Of a stretch of 64,000 nt of DNA, positions 43,965-52,811 are shown one piece after another (the first letter of the stretch is position 1; each line of letters begins with the position of its first letter). The notes under the pieces were generated by a model. It saw nothing but the letters and a program-made list of their open reading frames with translations. It searched no databases and was not told the DNA's origin. This DNA comes from Bdellovibrionales bacterium (lineage in GTDB: Bacteria; Bdellovibrionota; Bdellovibrionia; Bdellovibrionales; UBA1609). A program made the translations under genes and the position numbers. The stretch spans positions 558,001 through 622,000 of the forward strand of contig JADJNU010000002.1 of NCBI GenBank assembly GCA_016714165.1, given 5' to 3'.

Positions 43965-45031
43965 GAAGAATATTTTTATGCATTTCGATTGCCATTCACC
44001 CCATTCAAACCGTTCAAGCAGAAGCAGGGAAACCTGGAATTTTAGTCAAAGCAAGAGATGCTTCCTCCATTGGTTTTGAGGCCTACCTCTTTTCACAAGA
44101 TAACTTATCGACTTATTCACGATGGAGCCTCGAAAGATATATTGACCCAGAAGTCATCAAGGCCATTCAAAGTGAAAGCGAAGAAATACTTCAAGGAGAC
44201 AAAGTGAAACCCACACAGAGTCGAATTAGCATTTACAATGATTTGTTGTCGAGAGCCCAAAGTTACAATTGGCCTGTCAAAATAAGAAAACTAATCGCCA
44301 GAGTCTGGCTCTTTGCCTACCAGCTTGAACCATCTCTGCCAGAAAAACGAAATCACCTCAGACAGCTCGCCCTTTTCTTTCCCGACTTTAAACCCTCGGA
44401 TAAGGAGTTTTTGCCTCAAAGCATTAAGGACTGGAAAGAAGAACTTGGCTCCAAACCATTTCTCGGGTGGCAGCCTGATTCAAAGTGGGATGAATTTAGA
44501 TATTTAGTAATCAATGGCCAGGTTTACGACTTGTCCGAGAGAGCGACAATTCCCATTCCTGATCGTGCAGTTCGGATCACCGGTTTCTCTGATACTTTTA
44601 TTCTATTTGATCGAATTCTAGAAGGACGAGACCTTTTCCATTTTTCTCCACCAAAAGAGTATTTAGTCAGCGGAGATTGCGAGTCGCCAATATATCATCC
44701 CCGTGCGGACCGCAGTTTGTTCAAAGTTTATTTTAGCGATCAATGTGTCAAACATGAAGGGCGTCAACCTGACAGCGCAAGTACAGGTATAGGTGGAGAT
44801 ACAAGTACAAGATCTAATAGCCTCTCTGATCCAGCCTGGCCAGCCTCATTGACCGACGATTTTTCAATCTCAAAAGAGGGATCTGAAATCAGAATTCCAA
44901 AATGGGCTTGGATGGTCGTTGGAACCATTGCGATCGGCCTCCTCGTTCGCTCCCAAGAGAGGGAGTCCTCTGCAGCTCACCAAGTTGATGCGAACAAAAA
45001 AGCGGAGCCTATTGTCCATCAAGGCTTCTGA
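43961..45031 (+). CDS. Envelope protein of the Tad-like gene chain, unknown function
   Basis: The 356-residue product starts at TTG 43961 overlapping the previous stop. The N-terminus (RRIFLCISIAIHPIQTVQAEA) is a probable signal peptide. A C-terminal hydrophobic helix (WAWMVVGTIAIGLLVRS) would anchor it, leaving about 300 residues in the periplasm. The middle includes LIARVWLFAYQLEPSLPEKR and ITGFSDTFILFDRILEGRD. No domain is recognised. Tight coupling to the five preceding genes suggests a structural or assembly role in the same machine. Confidence 0.65.
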   Translation: MRRIFLCISIAIHPIQTVQAEAGKPGILVKARDASSIGFEAYLFSQDNLSTYSRWSLERYIDPEVIKAIQSESEEILQGDKVKPTQSRISIYNDLLSRAQSYNWPVKIRKLIARVWLFAYQLEPSLPEKRNHLRQLALFFPDFKPSDKEFLPQSIKDWKEELGSKPFLGWQPDSKWDEFRYLVINGQVYDLSERATIPIPDRAVRITGFSDTFILFDRILEGRDLFHFSPPKEYLVSGDCESPIYHPRADRSLFKVYFSDQCVKHEGRQPDSASTGIGGDTSTRSNSLSDPAWPASLTDDFSISKEGSEIRIPKWAWMVVGTIAIGLLVRSQERESSAAHQVDANKKAEPIVHQGF

Positions 45032-45082
45032 ATCCCATTGAACGTCACGATTTTTTGCCTGAGAGATCAGTGCTAAATAACA

Positions 45083-46417
45083 CTAAATGAGATGAACGCC
45101 CCTAAAAACAACGGATGTCGGAATACCATCCGTAAACTGTGAAAAACAACCCGGCACCCAAGTCCCATCTGGATGTGAGTGGTACATGAGAGGATCTCCC
45201 AACAATTTGGGGATTTCCTCGTGAGAACTTTCCTCAATCGCCAGAAGCGTATTTTGAACTGAGGGCCTTTCAATGGGACTGTCGGAACCAAAGAAAAAAG
45301 GAATTCCCGCTTCCTGAAGAGCTCGCCAGGGAAATACATATGGATATAAGGGACCCAATTTCTTCCTCAGCCAATTGCGGTCGGATAACCAATGACAAGG
45401 CTGAAGGTGACATCTCACTGAATCGGCAGGCATTTGAGAGATTGTCTCAGGTCTGAGCATTTGCGCATGTTCAAGATGAAGTCTTCCTTTTATCCCCTTT
45501 TCCCAAACTCCCTGTGCCGCCAAAATCACACGATGAGCAGCCTCATCCCCAATTGTGTGAACCGCTAGATCGAAGCCTGACTCCCAAGCTAGATGCATGA
45601 AACCCTGGATATCCGATTTGTTCAAAAGTTCAAGTCCTCGACCCGATCCGGACTGATAATCGCGACTGAGCAAGGCCCCCTCGGAACCAAGAGCACCATC
45701 ACAATAGATTTTAATACTCTGCGCACGCACCAGAGCCAAATTCTGTCGGCGGGCCCGGATAGCCAGGTTCAGGGCCGCTTCGAAATCATTCGGATTGTCC
45801 GCGGAAAATGTTTGCTCGACAGCGATTGTGAGAAGATCTGCCTCTGCCAAATGAACCACCTCGGTCCATTGCTCCTCAAAGCAAGACATGTCTCGAATAT
45901 GAGTGACCCCTGCTCGGTTGAATTCTTGCATTCCCTTCAAAAGGAAACTCTTTACTTGCTGCCGATTAATTTGGGGAATCAATGCATCAACCAGGGATTT
46001 AGCCAAATCAATCAATATTCCCGTTGGGCTCCCGCTGCTATCCAAGACGATTCGGCCTCCGACCACTTGCGGTATACTGCCCTTTTCTCCTCCCTTCACA
46101 TCCAGCATTCCTAGTCTTTGTAAGGCAACCGAATTGACCCAAACGGCATGACCGTCAGCTCGCGACAGGGCCACCGGAAAATCGGGAAATAGCTTATCGA
46201 GAGTACTGCGATGTGGAAATTCACCTTGTGACCAAAGATTATTGTCCCACCCAAATCCAACGAGCCACTCTCCGCGAAAATAACTTGGTTTTAGCGTTTC
46301 TCTGCTGAGATCCAAAGCTGATTTGAGATGATGGAGACGCCAACTCGTGGCTACCTGTCCTGTGGCCAACCAATGAACATGGCTATCATAGCAATTATTG
46401 ACGAGACGATGTCCCAT
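45083..46417 (-). CDS. YtcJ-like metal-dependent amidohydrolase
   Basis: About 444 residues from ATG 46417, which has GAGGAG five bases upstream. NCYDSHVHWLATG carries the HxH metal site; GFGWDNNLW, LSRADGHAVWVNS, VTHIRDMSCFEE, LAVHTIGDEAAHRV, HLEHAQMLRPETI and FFFGSDSPIERPSV follow in the order of the YtcJ-type amidohydrolase 3 family. Substrate is unknown. The N-terminal beta-sandwich segment of larger family members is short here. It lies opposite to the Tad genes and separates the two parts of that locus. Confidence 0.85.
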   Translation of the reverse strand: MGHRLVNNCYDSHVHWLATGQVATSWRLHHLKSALDLSRETLKPSYFRGEWLVGFGWDNNLWSQGEFPHRSTLDKLFPDFPVALSRADGHAVWVNSVALQRLGMLDVKGGEKGSIPQVVGGRIVLDSSGSPTGILIDLAKSLVDALIPQINRQQVKSFLLKGMQEFNRAGVTHIRDMSCFEEQWTEVVHLAEADLLTIAVEQTFSADNPNDFEAALNLAIRARRQNLALVRAQSIKIYCDGALGSEGALLSRDYQSGSGRGLELLNKSDIQGFMHLAWESGFDLAVHTIGDEAAHRVILAAQGVWEKGIKGRLHLEHAQMLRPETISQMPADSVRCHLQPCHWLSDRNWLRKKLGPLYPYVFPWRALQEAGIPFFFGSDSPIERPSVQNTLLAIEESSHEEIPKLLGDPLMYHSHPDGTWVPGCFSQFTDGIPTSVVFRGVHLI

Positions 46418-46475
46418 ACAACTCCTCAAGAGTGGTAAGGGAACTTTATTTTAAGTTCAAGTCAACTCATGATGC

Positions 46476-48387
46476 CTAGCGGGTATTCCCACCACGAGGG
46501 TTTGTCGTTGGCGTGCCTGATGAGGGCAGCGATGAACCTCCACTGGTTGTTCCAGTGCCACCATAAACGGAGCTTCCATAACCACCGTACATGATCTGTT
46601 GCATCTGCATTTGAATTTGATAAAGCTCTATTTGCAGTCGCTGAACAGTTTGCATTCTCATCATTGCATCTTGTTGGGCCTGTTGCTGCTGAGCCATATA
46701 AATCCCCATATCCATGCCGCCCATCATGCCCATCATGCCCATCATGCCCATCATGCCCATCGCGCCGCCCATCATGCCCATGTTACCCATCATACCCATC
46801 ATACCCATCATGCCCATGTTACCCATCATACCCATCATACCCCATCATACCCATCATGCCCATGTTGCCCATCATGCCGCCCATCATGCCCATGTTGCCC
46901 ATCATGCCGCCCATCATGCCCATGTTGCCCATGTAACCCATCATGCCCATTGCGCCGCCCATCATGCCCATGTTACCCATCATACCCATCATACCCATCA
47001 TGCCCATGTTGCCCATCATGCCGCCCATCATGCCCATGTTGCCCATCAGGCCCATCATGCCACCCATCATACCGCCCATCATGCCCATGTTGCCCATCAG
47101 GCCCATCATGCCACCCATCATACCCATGTTGCCCATCAGGCCCATCATGCCACCTGCCATACCCCAAGGGCCCATGCCGGGCATGTAAAGTCCCCCTCCA
47201 AAACCAAGACCCATCATACCCATGGGATATCCAAAAGGTCCTCCCATCCCACCATATAGACCCATGCCACCGTTCATGCCATACGGTCCCATTCCAAATC
47301 CGCCGCCTCCGATCCCACCCGCGCAAGCAAAAGCCCCGCCTCCGATGCCCCCACCAATGGCGCCATAAAGGCCATTCATCAAAAACGGATAGCCCATTGC
47401 TGCCGCTGCATAGGGCTGCGTTGGCCAACCCAGGCGCGAGTTCTGGTCGATCGCGTATTTGGCCCCCTTATAGGCGAGCACTCCACCGAGAACTGACATT
47501 CCAATGGAACCAATCGTCTCTAAAGTCGTGGGCGATCGCACTCTCCCTCGACGGCGTAACTCACATTCAGGGCAGTAAGCTTCGCTCCCATCATCGCCCT
47601 CGCCTATTCTGCTCTGGATCCTTTCTCGTTCGCTGTCTAGAGTCCGCTCAAACTCCTTCAAGTCTTGCTTCATCGAAGCAAGCTCGGCAGCCAATTCGTT
47701 AAATTCTTCAGAAGCTTCGTAATAATCTTGAATGGCCGCCTTGCAGTCCATTTTGTGCTCAGCCGTCGCAGAATTCTTAATAAATGGGCTGTTGCAAACC
47801 TCGGGGTCAACGGCGCCACCATCTTGGGCATAGTCTGGCCAGTGGCTAACATCACAAGAGGGACTCTCGAACCCTGCGATCTGACAGCTGGCGAGATCAT
47901 TCTCTATATGGGTACAGAAAGTATTTTTTGAAGGATATGGATACCCTCCTCCCGATCCATTTCGTCCTATGCCCCTGGAACCACCGTTAATCAGCCATCT
48001 AGGCATACCAGGTGAACCATCTGTCACATTTCCAGGGCTACATTGACGGGCATAGCTATCGGCATTGCGCTCACGATCATCCATGTGCTCGATGACGGTT
48101 GATGCCTCGTTCGATTTGAGGACTCTGCGAATGTCTCTCTCAAAATTCTTTTTTTTCCGACGAAGATCAGCCTGTTTTTTCAATTTGCGATCGTATTCCC
48201 TTTTCTTTTGAGCGCGCATGCGTTTGAGATTTTGAATTCCATCGTCATCATCGATAGAGCCTTCTCCGGCCCCGTATTCGTAGGGGCAAGCCTGATTTCC
48301 GCCCCAAACTCCGGCCCCCCATTGAGCTCTTGCCACTCCCGAAATAAAGAAGCTCGCCATCAACAACGCGAGTAATAATCGTTTCAT
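46476..48387 (-). pseudogene. Secreted Met/Gly-repeat protein, frameshifted within its repeats
   Basis: Two overlapping frames (46819-48387 and 46476-46838) join into one protein of about 636 residues when one G of the run at 46840-46843 is removed. It has a signal peptide (KRLLLALLMASFFISGVARA), a charged coiled coil (RAQKKREYDRKLKKQADL), a cysteine-bearing globular part, a second coiled coil, a membrane-like LETIGSIGMSVLGGVLAYKG, a Gly-rich segment, then about 150 residues of MMGNMGMMGGMMG repeats. A Gln/Met-rich helix and a Ser/Thr/Gly tail end it. Unbroken continuity beyond the repeats suggests recent or artefactual damage. Confidence 0.75.
46715..47165 (-). repeat. Met-Gly-Met-Met tandem repeat tract
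   Basis: Roughly 450 bp encode near-pure Met, Gly and occasional Asn/Leu/Ala. A recurring 30-bp unit (MGNMGMMGGM type) alternates with 9-bp MMG units. The plus strand here reads as CCCATCATG blocks, producing several long antisense open frames that are artefacts of composition. The frameshift at 46840-46843 falls inside this tract. Confidence 0.9.
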
Positions 48388-48601
48388 AAACCCAAACTCC
48401 CCACGATATTAAGGTACTTGACTCCAAACTTATCGACAGAGATCACAAGCCCCTTGACTCAAGTTCGTGCAAACCGGACCTAGATCCCGCTAGATCAGGG
48501 GTCCCAAAATCAGACCTGGGCACCGACGACAAACTCTCTGATGACCCGACCTAATCTTGATTGCAATCTCCACATCTCAATTCTACACTCAAAATTATCT
48601 C

Positions 48602-49711
48602 ATGAAACATTCCATTCTTTGCGTTGATGACGAACTAGACAATGTGGATGCGCTTGAACGCATATTTAGACGTAAATATCGTGTTCTAAAAGCGACCTCT
48701 GGCGACGAAGGTCTAGGCTTGTTAAAAGATGAACCTTCTGTTTCTCTGATCATCAGCGATCAAAGAATGCCCAAAATGACTGGGGTCGAATTTTTAAAGA
48801 AATCCCTACGAACTCACCCCGAGGCAATACGCATCTTGCTCACTGGTTATACAGATATAGAATCTGTCGTGAACGCGATTAATGCGGGAGAAGTTTACCG
48901 GTATTTAACAAAGCCCTGGGATCCAATCGATCTTGCAAACACAGTCGACAAGGCAATTGAGAAATTTGAACTCCGCCAAGAATTGGTCGAAAAAAATCGT
49001 GCCCTCCAGACGGCTCTCGTTGAACTCAAATCCCTTGATCAAGCCAAGACCCAATTTATGGTTCTTATTAACCATGAACTCAAAACCCCGCTAACCACCC
49101 TTCTGAGCTTTCTCGAGCTTCTCGGGGAGTCACGCCTTTCAGAAGAGCAAAAAAAGTTCCACCTACGCATCGATCAAAGCGCTCAACGATTAAAGACAAT
49201 CATAGATGAAGTTCTTGAACTGGTTTCAGCCGAAACCGGACAGATAAAAATTCATCAAGTGAAATTGGACCTAGCTCCCCTTCTTGCGAACGTTCAGAGT
49301 TTGTGGCGCCATCGCAGTAAGGATCGAAATTTGGATTGGTCAGTCCAGCTAATCCATCAAAAAGTGAAAGGTGACAAGCGCATTGTTGAAAACGTTTTGA
49401 GCCGACTGGCCGACAATGCGACAAAATTCGCCAACGAGGATTCGACCATCGAAATTGTGGCCACACAAGACAAAAACGATGAGAACGAAGTGCGAATTAG
49501 CATAAAAAATCAGGGAAAAGTACTCTCGCCGAAGACCATCGATAAAATATTGAAACCTTTCACTCTGGACGAAGACATGCTTCACCATTCGAAAGGTCTC
49601 GGCATGGGTCTCAGCCTCTGCCAAGCACTCCTTAAAACTCACGGCCGAACTCTCGAAATTGAAAGTTCAAAAGGTTGCGTTGAGATTTCTTTCCGCCTCC
49701 CTTCCGGCTGA
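48602..49711 (+). CDS. Receiver-domain histidine kinase (REC-HisKA-HATPase)
   Basis: The ATG at 48602 gives 369 residues. Residues 1-120 are a receiver domain: Asp10/Asp11 in CVDDE, phospho-acceptor Asp53 in ISDQRMP, Lys104 in YLTKPW (the RpfG/HD-GYP-like receiver pattern). A coiled linker leads to HisKA with His158 in INHELKTPLT, then an HATPase domain with SRLADNATKFA and GLGMGLSLC. This order makes a kinase whose activity is gated by an input phosphorylation. No cognate partner lies nearby. It sits between the Met-rich gene and cpaC, so it may control the pilus. Confidence 0.87.
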   Translation: MKHSILCVDDELDNVDALERIFRRKYRVLKATSGDEGLGLLKDEPSVSLIISDQRMPKMTGVEFLKKSLRTHPEAIRILLTGYTDIESVVNAINAGEVYRYLTKPWDPIDLANTVDKAIEKFELRQELVEKNRALQTALVELKSLDQAKTQFMVLINHELKTPLTTLLSFLELLGESRLSEEQKKFHLRIDQSAQRLKTIIDEVLELVSAETGQIKIHQVKLDLAPLLANVQSLWRHRSKDRNLDWSVQLIHQKVKGDKRIVENVLSRLADNATKFANEDSTIEIVATQDKNDENEVRISIKNQGKVLSPKTIDKILKPFTLDEDMLHHSKGLGMGLSLCQALLKTHGRTLEIESSKGCVEISFRLPSG

Positions 49712-49784
49712 CGGACTGAAATCTTTCAACTCAAATCATAAGCTCACTCAAATGCATATCTCCTTTGCAAAGAGAAGGTAGATC

Positions 49785-51143
49785 ATGTGCTCTGTATTTA
49801 TTAACCGTCTTCTTTATTTGTTGTTTCCCTTGGTCCCATTGGGTGCCGCTGCTGCCGAGCCACACAGCCGCGGCACTCTCATGGATGAGTTTCAGGAAAC
49901 TCTCGTGCTGGCCAAAGGAGAATACTCTACTTTCCCAAATCGGGGGGCCCGAGTCGTCCACAATGCCTCAGGGAAAATGGTCAAAATCAGTGACGATGGA
50001 CGAATGCTTCATCTCCTTGGAAAGTCCTTCGGTGACGCCTCCATGAGCATAGGCTCCAAAGTCATTCGCCTTCTTGTTACGACAACTCAACAAAAAAATG
50101 CCGCCAAGGAATTTGCGTCATATCTTTCGAATCGTCCAGGACTCATTTTTCTGCCAGCTCACCCCTGTCACTTTTTTTCCGGGGAACTTTTACGATGGAA
50201 CGACTGGCTCGCAATCAGAGATATCGCTGCCTCAAACCAAGCCTGCTTTCGATTCAATGTGACGATAGCGGACGAGATAAAAGCCCAAATCAATTCTCAC
50301 ATCGTCTCTCAATTTAGTCGATCTCTTTGGGGCACCCCTTCTGTCATCAGCGATGATCCCATTTCCCTTGAATTTCCAGAATCGGCAAAGACTGAGTCTG
50401 CTTCATTGAGTAAAGAACTGGAATCCTGGGGGCTGACACCAAGTTTTTCAAGGAACACAATCGATATCAAACCAATGATCCGTATCAAAATCATGGTTGC
50501 CGAAGGAAATCAGAACATTGCCCGCACGATGGGAATTAGTTGGCCCGGGGCTTACCAAGCAAAAATAGTCCCAAAACCACTGTTTAATGAGGACTGGGAG
50601 GTTGAACTAAGAGCGCTGGAGTCACAAGGCAAGGGGAAAGTCTTAGCCAGTCCGACCCTTCTCAGCCGCAGCGGAGAATCAGCAGATTTTCTAGCTGGCG
50701 GAGAAATCCCCTTGCTCGTTGCCAGCCACAAGACAAAAGAGGTCGTGTGGAAGAAATACGGCATTTCTGTTCAGGTGACTCCTTTCGCCGATCAGCGTGG
50801 TCATTTAAAAATTGAACTCGCTGCTGAAGTTTCGAATCCAGACTCGAGTTTCTCAAGCGAAGGTCTTCCGGCATTCAAAACCCACCGAATTCACTCTCAA
50901 TTCAATCTTCTAGAAGCACAAACAATCACCATCAGTGGATTGCTGAGAGAAGAACAGAGTCACAGTCGTTCGAGTCTACCCGGACTCGCAAATATTCCAT
51001 TACTGGGCCCTTTGTTTTCAAGTCGGAGTTTTTTAGAAAATCGAACGGAACTCGTTATTCTCGTCTCCCCAAACCTCATTGGCACGTCCTCAGAACCCAG
51101 TCAACCAAAGCCAGAAAATCAACTCCATGACGATGGACGATGA
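49785..51143 (+). CDS. cpaC: CpaC-like secretin of Tad/Flp pilus
   Basis: This 452-residue protein has a signal peptide (LYLLFPLVPLGAAAA), an N-terminal pilus-assembly domain (KGEYSTFPNRGARVVHNA) and a C-terminal secretin domain: RIKIMVAEGNQNIARTMGIS, LESQGKGKVLASPTLLSRSG, EIPLLVASHKTKEVVWKKYG and the closing GLANIPLLGPLFSSRSF, ELVILVSPNLI. Outer-membrane channel for the Flp pilus. The stop overlaps the cpaF start region. Its secretin partners CpaB-like and the pilins are 5-8 kb upstream across a minus-strand insert. Confidence 0.87.
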   Translation: MCSVFINRLLYLLFPLVPLGAAAAEPHSRGTLMDEFQETLVLAKGEYSTFPNRGARVVHNASGKMVKISDDGRMLHLLGKSFGDASMSIGSKVIRLLVTTTQQKNAAKEFASYLSNRPGLIFLPAHPCHFFSGELLRWNDWLAIRDIAASNQACFRFNVTIADEIKAQINSHIVSQFSRSLWGTPSVISDDPISLEFPESAKTESASLSKELESWGLTPSFSRNTIDIKPMIRIKIMVAEGNQNIARTMGISWPGAYQAKIVPKPLFNEDWEVELRALESQGKGKVLASPTLLSRSGESADFLAGGEIPLLVASHKTKEVVWKKYGISVQVTPFADQRGHLKIELAAEVSNPDSSFSSEGLPAFKTHRIHSQFNLLEAQTITISGLLREEQSHSRSSLPGLANIPLLGPLFSSRSFLENRTELVILVSPNLIGTSSEPSQPKPENQLHDDGR

Positions 51144-52239
51144 GCTACTTGAAATTTGTCAATTCATCGAGGACAAGATTGCACGGGCCCCCGGAGTTAA
51201 TTTTCGTTCTCTTGATGATGACGGAGGACATGGAAATTCGCATCACATCTTAAAGCTTTTGCAAAACCATACAAATTCCATTTCAAACTGCGATCAACAG
51301 AGAATTCTTCAAGAGTTTTGCGAGACGGGACCGCTCATGCACCTCATCGACGACAAGACCGTGACCGAAATTCTAATTAACGGACAAAGAGAAATATGGT
51401 ATGAGAAGTCAGGAAAGCTGGAGCGATTGCCTGACAGTTTTTTTTCGGCCTTCACTTATGAAAACTTTGTTCAAAAGATATTTTGTGAATCAGGAGTCCA
51501 TATTGATTTGAGGCGGCCTGCCGTCGACGGAAACTGGCTGGGGTTTCGCTTTCATGCTATAGGCGTTCCCCTTTCTCTCAATGGCACGATCCTGACCCTG
51601 CGTCGGCATCCCGAAAACCCGTGGACCATCGACGGACTCTGCCAAGCAGAATGGGCGAGCAGAGATACCTGTCATAGACTTAAGTCCCTTGTGACCGACA
51701 ACGAATCCATACTCATCGCGGGAACAACTGGAAGCGGCAAGACATCCATCCTCAGCGCCTGCCTTCAAAATCTTCGCTCAAATGAAAGGGCGATCATTTT
51801 GGAAGACACAAAAGAGATCGCATTGCCCAACCAAGTCTCACTGCGTCTATTAACGAGAAGTGAAGCTCGGTCAGAGCTCCCCGACTATAATCTATCGGAT
51901 CTTGTTCGGCAGTCTCTTCGAATGCGTCCTGATCGGCTTGTCATGGGGGAAATTCGCGGACCTGAAGCAAAGGATCTGCTCCTATCTCTGTCAACTGGAC
52001 ACAAAGGAGCCATGGCAACAATTCATGCACGAAGCCCTCACGAAGCTCTCATGAGACTGGAAATTCTCATTCAATTGGGAGCACCCATGTGGAGAACAGA
52101 AACGGTAAGAAAGCTCATTTTTCATGGGATTCAATATATCATTCTCACCCAACGTGAAAATCACCAACGTCGATTTGCGGGAGCCTATCGAATTAGCTCT
52201 CTTGAATCGAGCGGTTTTCTTCTCGATCGTGAATTCTAA
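51127..52239 (+). CDS. cpaF: CpaF/TadA-like secretion ATPase
   Basis: Taking ATG 51127, which overlaps the cpaC stop, gives 371 residues. MHLIDDKTVTEILINGQREIWYEK is the N-terminal CpaF signature, ILIAGTTGSGKTSIL the Walker A, RAIILEDTKEIALP the Asp box and MRPDRLVMGEIRGPEA the Walker B/His-box region, followed by TGHKGAMATIHARSP. Role: hexameric ATPase driving Flp pilus assembly. It is shorter than most CpaF proteins (about 430-480 aa). The membrane platform genes tadB/tadC do not follow; instead an opposite-strand gene begins. Confidence 0.9.
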   Translation: MTMDDELLEICQFIEDKIARAPGVNFRSLDDDGGHGNSHHILKLLQNHTNSISNCDQQRILQEFCETGPLMHLIDDKTVTEILINGQREIWYEKSGKLERLPDSFFSAFTYENFVQKIFCESGVHIDLRRPAVDGNWLGFRFHAIGVPLSLNGTILTLRRHPENPWTIDGLCQAEWASRDTCHRLKSLVTDNESILIAGTTGSGKTSILSACLQNLRSNERAIILEDTKEIALPNQVSLRLLTRSEARSELPDYNLSDLVRQSLRMRPDRLVMGEIRGPEAKDLLLSLSTGHKGAMATIHARSPHEALMRLEILIQLGAPMWRTETVRKLIFHGIQYIILTQRENHQRRFAGAYRISSLESSGFLLDREF

Positions 52240-52244
52240 ATTCA

Positions 52245-52676
52245 TCAAGCGCTAATATTGAGATAGGAACCAGGAGGCAGAACCGCGCGATCCACCATTT
52301 CTCCAGACTCTGGATCTCTAAATAATCGAGGTACAGATGAAACCTGATCGTCCACAAGCTCGGTTTGGTCACCGACTTCTGACTCTCTTTGTCCAACTTC
52401 AATCTCAGGCTGCACCCGCTTCATAAAAAAATTATCAGAAAGGCGCTTCACTGATTCGGCATCCCTCAGGTCCTTCGAACGCAATCCCAATAATTCATCA
52501 TGCCTCTGCCCGGCGATCTGCGCCGTGGAGAACTTAGCATCCCCTCGAGACGATAGTTCCGAAACTCCCACCGGCCGACCAAAGGAGGGCCCTCCGGGTC
52601 GCATAGCCGAACCTTCATTCATATCTACTGATGCAATGCGTGGTGTACTTGGGAGAATTCCACTGATTTTTTGCAC
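52245..52676 (-). CDS. Small protein of unknown function
   Basis: GTG at 52676, directly behind GGAGGTGTGAA, gives 143 residues. The N-terminus (QKISGILPSTPRIASVDMNE) and Pro/Gly-rich middle (RPGGPSFGRPVGVSEL) look extended. The segment IAGQRHDELLGLRSKDLRDAE is helical and the tail (SGEMVDRAVLPPGSYLNISA) ends in a strand-like motif. No family or signal peptide is seen. It stops 5 bp from the convergent cpaF stop. An antisense frame at 52525-52836 is rejected because this frame has the better ribosome site. Confidence 0.55.
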   Translation of the reverse strand: MQKISGILPSTPRIASVDMNEGSAMRPGGPSFGRPVGVSELSSRGDAKFSTAQIAGQRHDELLGLRSKDLRDAESVKRLSDNFFMKRVQPEIEVGQRESEVGDQTELVDDQVSSVPRLFRDPESGEMVDRAVLPPGSYLNISA

Positions 52677-52811
52677 TTCACACCTCCATGTGTCATCGGA
52701 GGCATGCAACCTGCCAAGTGAACTTCATGTCCACCACTCATTGCCTCCACCCTACTTATCGGTACCAAAGTTCAAGGGACAAGGGTCCAAACGTCCAATT
52801 TTAAAACACAA

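Noticed and set aside
46715..47165. Repeats resembling a CRISPR array
   Set aside because: There are no unique spacers; units are contiguous and coding, of 9 and 30 bp.
46599..47702. Long plus-strand frames rich in His, Pro, Cys and Ser (PCCPSC and HHAHH patterns)
   Set aside because: They are antisense to the Met-Gly repeats; repeated CCCATCATG blocks keep all three plus frames open. No ribosome site or domain supports them.
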